Assembly: GCF_004362055.1 (NCBI RefSeq)
Contig: NZ_SNXB01000015.1
Span: forward strand, 1 to 64,000
Source of the DNA: Flavobacterium sp. 245
Lineage (GTDB): Bacteria > Bacteroidota > Bacteroidia > Flavobacteriales > Flavobacteriaceae
Length of the DNA stretch: 64,000 bases
Reading direction: 5' to 3'
Part shown: piece by piece, positions 35,667 through 45,851 of the stretch
Layout of the letters: every line of letters starts with the position of its first letter
Position numbering within the stretch: position 1 is the first letter of the stretch
Notes under the pieces: generated by a model
Database searches by the model: none
The model's input: only the letters and a program-made list of their open reading frames with translations
What the model was told of the DNA's origin: nothing
Made by a program: the position numbers and the translations under genes

Positions 35667-36116
35667 TTATAAAGTCTTTTTCATACAGACACTATTATCC
35701 ATTTTTTCGTAAGGCGGATAATTTGGAATGATGGTATAATTTAATTTTTGATATAAGTTGATGGCTTCCGGCTGATTTTTGCCAGTTTCCAAAATGGTAT
35801 AAGTATAACCTACTTCTTTGGCCCAGATTTCTAATTCGGCTAAAATTTTTGAGGCAATTCCTTTTTTTCGATAATCAGGATGAACATACATTCTTTTGAT
35901 TTCGGTTTTGTCGCTTTCTTTTTCGCGAAAGGCGCCACAGCCGGCCGGGATACCGTTTTCGTAATAAACAATTACGTGTTTGATTTTATCGGTTTTATTA
36001 AACTGATTGTAAAATGCGTGATCGTCTCCGTCTCTGATCGCTAAATCTTTATCTAATAAAGCAACCAGATTTATAAAATCGATATCGTCTGAATTAGTTC
36101 GTTTTAAAGTACTCAT
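35667..36116 (-). CDS. GNAT-family N-acetyltransferase
   Basis: A 149-residue acetyltransferase: the acetyl-CoA binding loop is HPDYRKKGIASKILAELE (about residues 78-95), followed by the helix WAKEVGYTYTILETGKNQPEAINLYQKLNY. Substrate is unknown. It precedes the GH3 gene by 2 bases, and may act on an amino sugar or peptide of recycling, which is inference from position. Confidence 0.9.
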   Translation of the reverse strand: MSTLKRTNSDDIDFINLVALLDKDLAIRDGDDHAFYNQFNKTDKIKHVIVYYENGIPAGCGAFREKESDKTEIKRMYVHPDYRKKGIASKILAELEIWAKEVGYTYTILETGKNQPEAINLYQKLNYTIIPNYPPYEKMDNSVCMKKTL

Positions 36117-36216
36117 TTCGATTTTTTTACCATTAAGATATTAAGTTCAGAAAGCTTGGCTTAAATTTCTTAATGGCTGTAATGGTTAAAGAAAATTAAG
36201 CTTCATTTAAATTTAC

Positions 36217-36558
36217 TTACTTTAATTTTGCCTTTTTTTGCTTTGCCAATTGCTTTTTGGTTTCAATTGCCTTTTCTAATCTGTTTTTAAAACGGAAAAG
36301 TTTTGGCAAACCTTCAATTCTGTCTACGAGTGTAATTTCCTCGTATACAATGATCGCTTTTTCTAAAACCCTGATTTCATTTTCAAGATCAAGCTGATTT
36401 TTGTAGATCGTAGCTAATCGATCGTAAGGATGATTTCCTTTAAAGCTTTCCGCGACATTTTCCTCATATAATTCAATTGCTTTTTCAAGATTTCCATTTT
36501 TTTCGAACTCAGCTCCTTTCAAGTTGCGTTCGGCCTGCAAATTTTCATTGATTTCCAT
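36217..36558 (-). CDS. Small TPR-like helical protein
   Basis: About 113 residues, starting at MEINENLQAER (36558), just beyond the end of the AmpG-like gene; a longer upstream frame would overlap it. It has a TPR-like unit, GAEFEKNGNLEKAIELYEENV, and DRLATIYKNQLDLENEIRVLEKAIIVYEE, and a basic Lys/Ala-rich tail. No enzymatic motif is seen. It may bind a partner protein within the recycling operon. Confidence 0.75.
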   Translation of the reverse strand: MEINENLQAERNLKGAEFEKNGNLEKAIELYEENVAESFKGNHPYDRLATIYKNQLDLENEIRVLEKAIIVYEEITLVDRIEGLPKLFRFKNRLEKAIETKKQLAKQKKAKLK

Positions 36559-36581
36559 AGGTAAGATGTTTGATTTGGGGT

Positions 36582-37856
36582 TTAAACTTCTTCTGATTTT
36601 TTCCCAAAATCTTTTGGGAAAGTTAAAAAACGTGATAAAATAAGACCTGGAATTGTAGCTATAAGAACCCAAATAAAGAAGTTGTCATAGCCTAAATATT
36701 TCTGAATGTAACCGCTCAGCATTCCCGGAAGCATCATTCCTAATGCCATAAAACCAGTTGCAAGTGCATAATGTGCTGTTTTTGATTCTCCTTCGGCAAC
36801 GTGAATTAGATACATCATGAAAGCTGTAAAACCAAAACCGTAACCAAATTGTTCTAAAATAACAACGGCATAAATATAATAAATTGATGTTGGGTGAAAA
36901 AATGCCAGCAAAATGAACCCGATAATTGGTAAATGCATGGCTAAAAACATGGGAAACATCCATTTAGTAAGGCCTTGCTTCGAAATTGCGATACCTCCTA
37001 ATATGCCTCCTAAAGTTAGCGCTGCTACACCAAATGTTCCGTAAATGATTCCAACACCTTCAGTATCTAATCCCATTCCTCCTAATTCTTTTCCATCCAA
37101 TAAAAAGGGAGTCAGCATTTTAAGCAACTGCGATTCGCCTAATCTGAAAACCAGAATAAAAGCCAAAATCAATCCGATTTGTTTTTTCTTGAAGAAGCTG
37201 ATGAAAACTGTAAGGAAGTTTTGATTTTGATGCGCTTCTTTAGTTTTCGCAACAGCATTTATTTCATTTTTTGGCGTAAAAATAAAATTGTAAGCTGTAA
37301 TGAATGTCATTAAAAAACCAACACAAATCATAGTGTACGACCATGCTTTTGTATTGTCACCGAATTTATGCTCTAAATAACCTGCAAAAAGCACCACTAA
37401 TCCATTTCCTGCAAGCATAGAAAGTCTGTAAAAAGTGCTTCTGATCCCGATAAAGAAAGATTGTTTGTCTTCTGGCAAAACTAATAAATAGAAACCGTCG
37501 GTTGCAATATCATTTGAAGCTGAAGCAAAAGCGGCAACCCAGAATATGGATAATGAGAGTATAAAAAAGCCATTGAACGGAATCGTGAATCCGACTAATA
37601 AAAAGGCAATTGAAATTAATAACTGCATCGATAAAAACCATTTTCTTTTGGTTCCAACCAATTCAATAAGCGGACTCCAAAGCGGTTTGATTACCCAAGG
37701 TAGATACAATAAACTGGTGTAAACGCCAATGTCTTCATTTGAAATTCCCAGATTTTTGTACATAATTACCGAAACCGAAATAATTATGGCATAAGGTAAT
37801 CCAGAAGCAAAGTTTAGAAACGGAATCCAAAACCAGGGTTTGTTATCTATTTTCAT
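36582..37856 (-). CDS. AmpG-like MFS permease
   Basis: The product is a 424-residue major facilitator with about twelve membrane helices. MKIDNKPWFWIPFLNFASGLPYAIIISV and YTSLLYLPWVIKPLWSPLIE are the AmpG start, with conserved PW and W-P. AmpG imports GlcNAc-anhydroMurNAc peptides from the periplasm. Its place between a GH10-like hydrolase, with a 14-base overlap, and a NagZ-like gene supports muropeptide uptake. The alternative is another MFS sugar or nucleoside carrier. Confidence 0.88.
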   Translation of the reverse strand: MKIDNKPWFWIPFLNFASGLPYAIIISVSVIMYKNLGISNEDIGVYTSLLYLPWVIKPLWSPLIELVGTKRKWFLSMQLLISIAFLLVGFTIPFNGFFILSLSIFWVAAFASASNDIATDGFYLLVLPEDKQSFFIGIRSTFYRLSMLAGNGLVVLFAGYLEHKFGDNTKAWSYTMICVGFLMTFITAYNFIFTPKNEINAVAKTKEAHQNQNFLTVFISFFKKKQIGLILAFILVFRLGESQLLKMLTPFLLDGKELGGMGLDTEGVGIIYGTFGVAALTLGGILGGIAISKQGLTKWMFPMFLAMHLPIIGFILLAFFHPTSIYYIYAVVILEQFGYGFGFTAFMMYLIHVAEGESKTAHYALATGFMALGMMLPGMLSGYIQKYLGYDNFFIWVLIATIPGLILSRFLTFPKDFGKKSEEV

Positions 37857-39414
37857 TAGGTTGTGCAGGTGTATAGTTTTTAAAAGGTTTTTTTAGATCT
37901 ATGGCAGTCGGCGTACTTTCATTGGCATAATAATCAATAAACGTTACGGCGCAAGCTTTGTAAAGATTGAGTTTTCCGCCAGCAATTGAAAAAGTGATTT
38001 TTCCGTCAATTTCTTTCACGGTAACTTTTTCAACAATTTTTGTAGCATCATTAATATCAATTTTAGAAACGTGCTCACCGCCATAAACGACCATATAACG
38101 AACTTTTGTATTCAGGGGACTTTTGAATGTAAAAGTGTATTTGATACTGTCTTTAATATATTCAGCAATTTGTGGCGTGTCGATAATCACGTGTTTTAAA
38201 TTTGGAACCGGAGCAGGAAGCGCTGGATATCGATATTGATTTTCTTCTAAATGGCGAACCACATCAAAGTTTTTGTTCATAAACCATTTAGAGCTGAAAT
38301 ACGCACTTCCTGAAACATTTTTGAAAGTTCTCAAAAAGTCAATTTGAGTTGGGATTTCCTGCATAAAATTCCAGCTTTTATCGCTATCGGCTCTAATTTT
38401 ATAAGTCGCGTGTCCAATATAAATGGCTGTATTATTGGAGTTTTCAGACCACCATTTTACTAATTTTGAATAAGAAGCTCTCGTATTGTTCATGCTCCAA
38501 TACAATTGTGGCAGAATATAATCGATCCATTTTTGATCCATCCATAACATTGGATCGGCATATAAATCATCGTAGTTTGATGTAGATTGTGTTTCAGAAC
38601 CTCTTGGATCTTGTGTTTTATTTCGCCAAACCCCAAACGGACTGATTCCGAATTGCACCCACGGTTTGCTTGCTTTAATAGTGGTAGAAATCGTATGTAC
38701 AAAGTTGCTTACATTCGCACGACGCCAATCGGCAAGGCTCAGGCCAGCACCATATTTTTTGTAGGATGCATTGTCGTTAAAGACTTTTCCAGGAACGGCA
38801 TACGGATAAAAATAATCATCAAAATGAATCGCATCAATATCGTATTTATCAACGACTTCTTTTACCACTTTTGTCAAATGTTCCTGAACTTCAGGCAAAG
38901 CAGGATCATAATAATATTTTCCGCCGTATTCGATCATCCATTCCGGATGTTTAAAAAGATCGTGTGCTGGGCTTAAAAGATTTTTGTTTAGATCAAAAGT
39001 CGCGCGATAAGGATTCAGCCAGGCATGAAATTCAAATCCGCGGTTATGTGCCTGCTCGATCATCCAAGCCAACGCATCATAATAGGGGTTGGGAGCCAAA
39101 CCTTCTTTTCCAGTCAAAAATCGTGACCAAGGAGCAAATTCAGAAGGATAAATCGCGTCACCAACACTGCGAACCTGAACAATTACGGCGTTATAATTTA
39201 GTTTTTTATAAGTTTCTAAAATCTCAAGATAATCAGCTTTTTCTTTTTCAACGTTGTCAGTAGCTGTTTTGGGCCAGTCAATATTAACAACCGTTGCAAT
39301 CCACACCCCTCTGAATTCGTTTTTAGGATGCAGTGTTTTTTCCTGTGCGTTGGATGTCCATCCTAAGAAAAGTAAGAATATGATAGAGAATAGTATTGGC
39401 TGATTTTTATGCAT
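37843..39414 (-). CDS. GH10-like (DUF187/UPF0748) secreted glycoside hydrolase
   Basis: The signal peptide ends SNAQ, and the mature 500-residue protein opens with EFRGVWIATVVNIDWP, the DUF187 (GHL10) signature. FHAWLNPYRA and DAIHFDDYFYPYAVPG supply strands with candidate catalytic residues, and the C terminus is an Ig-like/FN3-like domain. Relatives such as Bacillus YngK are implicated in cell-wall breakdown. It overlaps the AmpG-like gene by 14 bases, and would release muropeptides outside the membrane. Substrate is inferred. Confidence 0.88.
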   Translation of the reverse strand: MHKNQPILFSIIFLLFLGWTSNAQEKTLHPKNEFRGVWIATVVNIDWPKTATDNVEKEKADYLEILETYKKLNYNAVIVQVRSVGDAIYPSEFAPWSRFLTGKEGLAPNPYYDALAWMIEQAHNRGFEFHAWLNPYRATFDLNKNLLSPAHDLFKHPEWMIEYGGKYYYDPALPEVQEHLTKVVKEVVDKYDIDAIHFDDYFYPYAVPGKVFNDNASYKKYGAGLSLADWRRANVSNFVHTISTTIKASKPWVQFGISPFGVWRNKTQDPRGSETQSTSNYDDLYADPMLWMDQKWIDYILPQLYWSMNNTRASYSKLVKWWSENSNNTAIYIGHATYKIRADSDKSWNFMQEIPTQIDFLRTFKNVSGSAYFSSKWFMNKNFDVVRHLEENQYRYPALPAPVPNLKHVIIDTPQIAEYIKDSIKYTFTFKSPLNTKVRYMVVYGGEHVSKIDINDATKIVEKVTVKEIDGKITFSIAGGKLNLYKACAVTFIDYYANESTPTAIDLKKPFKNYTPAQPNENR

Positions 39415-39901
39415 TGCAATCTTTTTTAACAGAAACCAAAAATAGTTTTTTTAGCTGAGTATAGTAAATAATTCAGAAATTATAATTTTAACGGTATTTA
39501 TTTGAATTTCTTATACGTGGTTTTTGCCACAAATGCGCAATGTTTTTTGCCACAAAGGCACAAAGCCACAAAGTTTTTATTTCTTTGCCACGAATTGCAC
39601 TAATTAGTACGAATTGTTTTTTAAATAAACGCTACAAAATTTGTGACTAATTTTTAAACACATAGAAAAATAGCTATTCTTTGTCGGTAAAGGCATTTCA
39701 TTTGTTTTAAAACACAGAGCTATGTGTGAAAATCTAGATTTTTTAAAAACACCTTTTTTCAAAGTTTAAAATCTATGTTTCTATGTGTTTAAATTTTTAA
39801 CTTATTTTTTTGCCACGAATTACACGAATTTCCACTAATTTTTATACTCAATACTGCAAAAAAATAATTCGTGAAAATTCATGAAATTCGTGGCAAACCT
39901 A
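39415..39901. repeat. Spacer of GCCAC(A/G)AA repeats and palindromes
   Basis: TTTTTGCCACAAATGCGCAA near 39529, TTGCCACAAAGGCACAAAGC near 39547 and TTGCCACGAATTACACGAAT near 39812 recur in one orientation, and ATTCGTGGCAAA at 39887-39898 closes the pair in the other. They form long stem-loop potential. No gene is seen here. This wording is a common dispersed repeat of flavobacteria. Confidence 0.6.
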
Positions 39902-41110
39902 TCAATCTGGTAAGGAGATTTTTCCCATTGTTACTGAGGGAATTCCTTTTTTTGTGCCAAAATTATAATTTCCGCCTGCTACGGTTTCATTAGCCAAAAC
40001 AGCAAATAAAACCGCTTCTTTTGCGTCGCCTGAAATGCCAAGATCGTCGCTTTTTTGAAACGGGCACGACAATAATTCCTTTAACCACTTTACCAATAAC
40101 GGATTGCTTGCGCCTCCGCCCGACATATAAACCGTGAATTCTTCGATTGGCGTTCCCGTGTTTTTTACCACAAACAGAATCGCTTCAGCAATCGTTTCGG
40201 CGCTTAGTCTTGTTAAAGTCGCCAGCAAATCTGGTGCCGAAATGTTTTCGAGTTTGGTTTTTGCCAAAGCCGAATTGACAAAAGCTTTATTGAATAATTC
40301 CTGACCGATGGTTTTTGGAAAGCTTTTCTGGAAGAAAGCATTGCTTTTTAATTCCGTTAAAAGGGTTTGGTTTACGGTTCCGGTTTGGGCGATTTCGGCA
40401 TCTTTATCGTAACTTTTTTCAGGGAAAAAGTGTTTCGTGAAAATGTCCATTAACGTATTGGCAGTTCCGGTATCGGTTACAAAAACGTCGCTGGCATTTT
40501 GGGAAGCGGGTAAATAAGTGAAATTCGCGATACCACCCATATTGAGCATAATGCGGTTTTCGCCTTTTTTGCTGAACAACAAATAATCGCCGTAAACCGC
40601 CAAAGGCGCACCTTCGCCACCGCCTGCAACGTGTTTTTGCCTGAAATCGGATAACGTAATAATTCCGGTTTTTACTGCAATATGATCGCCGTCGCCAATT
40701 TGCAAAGTCGCATTGGGGAATTTTTCCTGCTGATGCAAAAACTTCGGAGCGTGTAAAACCGTTTGCCCGTGTGAGGCAATTAAGTCGACTTCGTGCGCGG
40801 GAATATTCCATTTTTGAAGACAATCGTTGACCATGCCGGCGTGCAAAAGACCGATCCATTCGTTTAATAAAGCCAAATGCTGAAAATCGATGGTTTTCTG
40901 TGCAAACACTTTACGGATTTCGGTTTTTATGTCTTCGGTATAATTGATGGTTTCGAATTCCAGAATTTTCACAGCGGTATTTTCGCCCGCACCAGAAATA
41001 GCACAAAGCGCAATATCCAATCCGTCAAGCGAAGTTCCGGACATTAAACCTATTATTTTTCGGGTCTCTTTTTGAGCGATTTCAAAAAGGGCACTTATAT
41101 TTTTATTCAT
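39902..41110 (-). CDS. anmK: Anhydro-N-acetylmuramic acid kinase
   Basis: AnmK converts 1,6-anhydro-MurNAc plus ATP to MurNAc-6-phosphate in cell-wall recycling. IIGLMSGTSLDGLDIALC (about residues 20-35) is diagnostic, as are SHGQTVLH and MLNMGGIANFTYLP, and the C-terminal YMSGGGASNPLLVKWL. The length of 402 residues is near normal. It lies 487 bases upstream of the GH10-like gene, past a repeat-rich spacer. MurQ, which should follow AnmK in the pathway, is not in this window. Confidence 0.96.
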   Translation of the reverse strand: MNKNISALFEIAQKETRKIIGLMSGTSLDGLDIALCAISGAGENTAVKILEFETINYTEDIKTEIRKVFAQKTIDFQHLALLNEWIGLLHAGMVNDCLQKWNIPAHEVDLIASHGQTVLHAPKFLHQQEKFPNATLQIGDGDHIAVKTGIITLSDFRQKHVAGGGEGAPLAVYGDYLLFSKKGENRIMLNMGGIANFTYLPASQNASDVFVTDTGTANTLMDIFTKHFFPEKSYDKDAEIAQTGTVNQTLLTELKSNAFFQKSFPKTIGQELFNKAFVNSALAKTKLENISAPDLLATLTRLSAETIAEAILFVVKNTGTPIEEFTVYMSGGGASNPLLVKWLKELLSCPFQKSDDLGISGDAKEAVLFAVLANETVAGGNYNFGTKKGIPSVTMGKISLPD

Positions 41111-41395
41111 TAAAATACTGTTTTAAGGAGGTGTTTTATTTGGTAATGCTAAAATGGGATTTATTTGGGGATAAATTTAGGGAAAGTTGGGGATTTTTTT
41201 TGGTTGGGGAAAAGGGGTATATGTACTTGGTGGTTTTGCTTTGATTTATTGGTATACTTGTTTGATAATAAATCTCAGATATTTATGGTTTTCCATAAAT
41301 CAGAAAAGGGTTGAATGTTGATATTTGTTTTTTGATTTAAATACATATAAATAATTAATTGTTTTCCTTTAATTTTTAAAAAAAAAAATGCAAAA

Positions 41396-43051
41396 ATGAG
41401 TGAAAAATACAAATTTAAAATTCTAAGAGAAGAGGTTGAAGCTAAAGATTTTTACGAAGAACAAACTCATGAAAAAATTAAAAAATCGTTATTTAATTTA
41501 ATACAAAATGAGGATGAGGGTATTACTATTGGGCTTTCTGGACCTTGGGGATCAGGAAAGTCAACGATAATTAATTTGCTAAAAAAAGAGGGTGATTTTT
41601 TGTTTTTTTATTTTGATGCTTGGGCACATGAAGGAGATCCATTAAGAAGAATTTTTCTTGAAAGCTTCATAAATTGTTGTAAAGAAGAAGAAAGTAACGA
41701 AGACATACTTAATAAACTAGAAGAAAAAAGAGCAATTATTTCAAGAGAAAAAAGAATTAAAAAAACTGAAATAAAAAGATCGACAACAAAGCTTGGTCTT
41801 TTTCTTGCAGTTTCAACTTTCATTTTAAGTATTGGATTAGCTTTTCTATCGTCAATAAATTATGAAAATTTAACCTCTACTTATACTGGATCAATAAATC
41901 TAGCTTTTTACACTGGTGTATTATTTTCGTTAACTCCTTTTTTCGTTTTGTTGATCAATTATTGTCATTTAAAAAAAAATAAAAAAGATGTAAGAGATTT
42001 AAATTATTGGGCTTTTGTGCAAAATAATTCGAATGAAACTGTAATAGAAGACGTTAGTAGTGATGAAGAAAGGAGTTCTATTGAATTCGAAAGGTATTTT
42101 AAAGAAATCTTAGAAATCAATAACTCTATTAAAAAGAGAAAAATAATAATTGTCCTTGATAATTTAGATCGTGTGGATGCTGAAGTTTCATTGAAGATTT
42201 GGTCAACTTTACAAACATTTATTCAGCATAAAAATCCAGCTTCTAAAGATTATGAAATTTTTAAATTTATTTTTACTGTTATTCCATATGATGAAGAAAG
42301 CTTAATGAAAATTTGGGAGAGCTATAAAAAAGATGAAGAATCTATTGATAACAACTTTGCAAAATCCTTTTTTGATAAAAGTTTCCAAGTTAGAATTGAT
42401 GTCCCAAAACCTATTGTTTCTAATTGGTTAGACTTTATAGATAAAATGATTGAAAAAGCATTTGAAGTTTGGCCAGAAGAAGAAAAGAGAGTAATAAAAG
42501 AAGTGATCGAAAAAACAAGAAAAAATGTTTTAGATAATCCAAAGCCAAGAGAAATAAAAACATACTTGAATCAAGTAGGTTTTTTACGGAATCATTTTTT
42601 AGAAGATATTTCTACTAAAAATATTGCGTTTTATTGTTTTAAAAGATATTTACAAGGGAAATCAAATGAACAAATTTCAGATTATTTATTACAAGTAGAA
42701 AAAATTCCAGTTGAGGAAATTAATTTAATTGAAGATGATACTATTCAAGAAATTTCTGCAATTGTATATGGCGTAGCCAAAGATAAAGGGCTTCAGCTAT
42801 TACTTTCCCCAAAAATAATGAATGCTTTAAATCTAAATAAGCCACATGAATTAAAAGAATTAGCGATAAATCATAAAAATGTTTTTTGGTCAATATTTAA
42901 AAAAATCATTTCTGATACTAGTGACTTTCAAAAATACTTGGAATATAGTACTCCTATAAATATTTCTTTTGAAGAAATTAATAAAGATGTTGAAGCTAAT
43001 TTTATTAGTTTGCTGGTAAGATATTTAGATGCAATTAAACAAGCTGATTAA
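41396..43051 (+). pseudogene. KAP-family P-loop NTPase, N-terminal part before an in-frame stop
   Basis: KAP NTPases are STAND-like membrane ATPases, many linked to defence or conflict systems. GLSGPWGSGKSTI is Walker A (near residue 47), FFYFDAWAHEGDPLRRIFLESF the typical KAP segment after it, two membrane helices follow (about residues 132-155 and 168-190), and KIIIVLDNLDRVDAE is Walker B (near 252). The frame meets TAA at 43049-43051. The same frame stays open afterwards and joins the next entry, so the two are one gene of 1,119 sense codons split by a single stop. It may be a disrupted allele, or a sequencing error. The DNA is strikingly AT-rich. Confidence 0.8.
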
Positions 43052-44758
43052 TTATTTGATGAAGGTTTTTTTACTAATATTAAAAGTACAGTAGATTTAC
43101 TAGTTAAATATAAAAAAGAATCGAAATTATTTAGACTGTGGGATTTTTGTACTCTAACATATACTATACAAGAAAATAATAATGAAATAAATTATGCTCA
43201 TAATGCAATGTTTACTAATATTTTATATCATATTAAAAGTAGTTCTAATGTAGTTCTTAAACAAAAAAAAATAGATATAAGCTTAGGCAATTGGAAAAAT
43301 ATTAATGAACAATCTAATTTTTTAGACCTTTCAAATTTAGTACAGCCTTCACCTAAACTTGCAAATGAGATTAAGGATCTAATTAAGCCAGGAACGCCAA
43401 TAACAGAAGAAGATTATTTTTTAATAAGTAATTGTATAACAATACAAGTCAAAGATTTTAAATCAATTATATTAAATTTTCAAAAGTATATTCAATGGAA
43501 CAATGGAAGTCAAAGTGGAAACATTTTTAGTTTTCAATCCATTGAAATATTACAAAAACTTTATTATGCATATTATACAGAATACGATTTTAAGGTTCTT
43601 TTTACCAGTCCTGAACTATATTCCGTTTGTTATTATACAAACTCAGAAAATGAAAATATAATCAAAATCATATCTACACTTTGTAGTTTACATTTTAAAG
43701 AGAAAATTTTCACCATCGAAAATGAAGTGGGGCAGACAAATTATTATGCTAGTTTATATTTCCAAAACATTAAAAATTACTGGTTAGTTTCTGATATAGG
43801 AAATGCTAATTTCACATACATTGAATATAAAGAAAATAATTTGCTCAAAAATATTTGGTCACTCACAAATGACAAAAACAATTTGTTGACTTTTGATATA
43901 ATTAATTTGATGATAGAAAATAAGGATGAAAAAGAATTTGAAGTTGAAAACGCATTTGAGATTTTGGATAATTTAAATAATAATTGCCAAGATGATTTTG
44001 ATATGCCAGAAATTATCTCCTTATTTTATAAAAATTCAAAAATTGAAGAAGAAATATTGGAGATGGATGACTTGCAATTAAAAATTAATAACTATTTGAT
44101 TTATAAAATTATTCAATTAAGTAATTCAGAGAAATTATTGAAAAAAGTCCAAAGTGCATTAGATGAGATTGATGAGAAGGATTTACAAAATTCTCTTCAA
44201 GAAAATGATTATCTGTTTGATATATTGTTGCTTATAAAAAAGAAGTACAATGATTTTTCTCTAGGACTTTCCTTAAATAATGTGCTTTATGAATTTGTGA
44301 AGGATACTTTAATAAAAGGCAATACAATTTTTACGTTAGATGATTGGCAAAAAGAAAATTGGAGTAATATAATAAGATTACTTGATGAAAGAAATTTTAA
44401 AAATTTCTCTGATAGAATAACAAAATTAGCTTTAGATGAAAAAGAAAATCTATCAGAGGTTTTTTTTGAACTTAATAATGAATTTATAAATAAAAATTTC
44501 CTTTTTACTTTGTTAAATAAAGATATTTCAAGTTTCCGATTATATATTCAAATTGCCCTTCAAAATCCAATCGATATTGAAAAATTAAAATTTATTGAAA
44601 ATATTTTGAAGCTGGAAAATAAAAAAGAAATTAAGTTTGGGCGGGATTTGAAAGAAATTATAAAAGATTCTATTCTTACTATTTTAAATGATAATGATAA
44701 TGATATTGTAAAAAGAATTTCAAATGTAATAGCAAACAGATTCTCTATTAAAAATTAA
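43052..44758 (+). pseudogene. C-terminal part of the split KAP NTPase gene
   Basis: The frame is identical to that of the upstream KAP piece. After the TAA it is open from codon one (LFDEGFFTNIKSTVDLLVKY...), with the first in-frame ATG at 43208, which would give a 516-residue protein. The sequence is helical and repeat-like, with no named motif, as expected for a KAP C-terminal sensor. The absence of any further lesion argues that the interruption is recent. It is followed by a palindromic repeat and a terminator. Confidence 0.65.
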
Positions 44759-44850
44759 CCCCTGCTGGCGCGAGCGTCCCGCTCGTGCGCACAATCTTTA
44801 TCAGTAAAACAATCTAAATGTTCACGAGCGAGACGCTCGCGCCAGCAGGG
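44759..44850. repeat. Palindromic repeat copy A
   Basis: CCCCTGCTGGCGCGAGCGTC forms an almost perfect inverted repeat with the end of the unit (GACGCTCGCGCCAGCAGGG), with one mismatch. The intervening ACAATCT...AATGTTCA spacer is shared with copies B and C at 48386-48478 and 52502-52593. It begins right after the stop codon of the KAP gene. Confidence 0.85.
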
Positions 44851-44900
44851 AACTGGAGGAAAATCTCTTTGTAGTCGTTGTAGTAAACTTTAAATTTTTT

Positions 44901-44927
44901 AGCCACTCTAACAAAGTGGCTTTTTTT
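44901..44927 (+). terminator. Rho-independent terminator after the KAP gene
   Basis: GCCACT pairs with AGTGGC over a short loop, with seven T following. It lies beyond palindromic repeat A and is properly oriented for the KAP transcript. Confidence 0.8.
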
Positions 44928-44964
44928 ATTAAGAAAGCAATTTCTTCTAAGCTTTCTTATGAAA

Positions 44965-45065
44965 TCGAGATCCCTAGCCCTGATGGGAGCGACATCCTTT
45001 TGCGCCGGTCCCGATAGCTATCGGGAGGCACAAAAGATATAGCGGACAGCAAGAATCAGCTCCTA
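44965..45065. repeat. Dispersed flavobacterial repeat, full copy
   Basis: AGCCCTGATGGGAGCGACAT opens the unit. CTTTTGCGCC and GGCACAAAAG form the inner arms, with CCCGATAGCTATCGGG as a perfect palindrome in the centre, and ATAGCGGACAGC then AGCTCCTA end it. Partial copies are at the window start and at 56571-56655. It can form a long compound hairpin. Confidence 0.7.
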
Positions 45066-45282
45066 ATTAAAATTAAAATCCCAAATACGTGTTTGAAGTT
45101 CGGGATATTTCAAACTTTTGTTATACTCGCTAATTTTTTTTAAATTTGAGTAAATGAATTACTCAAATATTCATTGAAATCTTCTTAGATACAGAAAAAA
45201 CAATCGGATTCATTATGTTTTCAGACTCCAATATCGATAAATTTATATTAGACTTATTCGGGAAATTATACATCATTAAGAC

Positions 45283-45573
45283 ATGAGTTACGAAAAAATC
45301 AAAGAAGAATTTATTAAAAGTGCGGAAGCGTATATAAACGCAAAGCGCCAGCCGTTTGAAAAATTATCAGGTATGGAACTAGTAGATGCAAAATCTCAGT
45401 ATCTGGATGATTTTCAAGGTTACATTACGCACCTTAACTTTACATTGAATGCATTGATTGAAGAGCATTCGATAACTTTTCAAACCCTTGAAGAGGCAAA
45501 TGCTTTTCAAGATTACATGAAACCGACTTTTGGTAGTATTGCGACAAAGTTTACAGAAGGACTTGTTGATTAA
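45283..45573 (+). CDS. Hypothetical protein
   Basis: A 96-residue acidic, helical protein (SYEKIKEEFIKSAEAYINAKRQPFEKLSGMELVDAKSQYLDDFQGYITHLNFTLNALIEEHSITFQTLEEANAFQDYMK) with no signal or membrane segment. It is not recognised. It lies between the KAP gene and small membrane/immunity genes, a region that appears accessory, so it might be an orphan immunity-type protein, but nothing in the sequence proves it. Confidence 0.6.
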   Translation: MSYEKIKEEFIKSAEAYINAKRQPFEKLSGMELVDAKSQYLDDFQGYITHLNFTLNALIEEHSITFQTLEEANAFQDYMKPTFGSIATKFTEGLVD

Positions 45574-45588
45574 ATTTCTTCAAAGTCG

Positions 45589-45720
45589 TTATAAGTTAAT
45601 AATCCGATAGCGTGTATTTGAAATCAGCGTTTTAGCTTTCTTAAATAAATTTTCAAAAAAAGAGAAAATTTTCGTTTTCAAAAGCCTTCGACTCCGCTCA
45701 GGGTGACAATCGTGTCGTGA
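45589..45720. repeat. Copy of CCTTCGACTCCGCTCAGGGTGACA repeat and flank
   Basis: TTCAAAAGCCTTCGACTCCG at 45678-45697 continues CTCAGGGTGACAATCGTG. A closely similar copy lies at 56686-56724. It is a short dispersed repeat, non-coding. Confidence 0.6.
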
Positions 45721-45851
45721 GATTGTAAAGTTTTCATAAGACAAAAAAAGCTGTTTTCTAAGGTGTTTGTTTGGGTTTGGAGGGTTTCTTTCTAATAACA
45801 TATATTTGTTTAAGATTTTTAAAAAAAGTACAGACAGAATTAATTAAAAAG

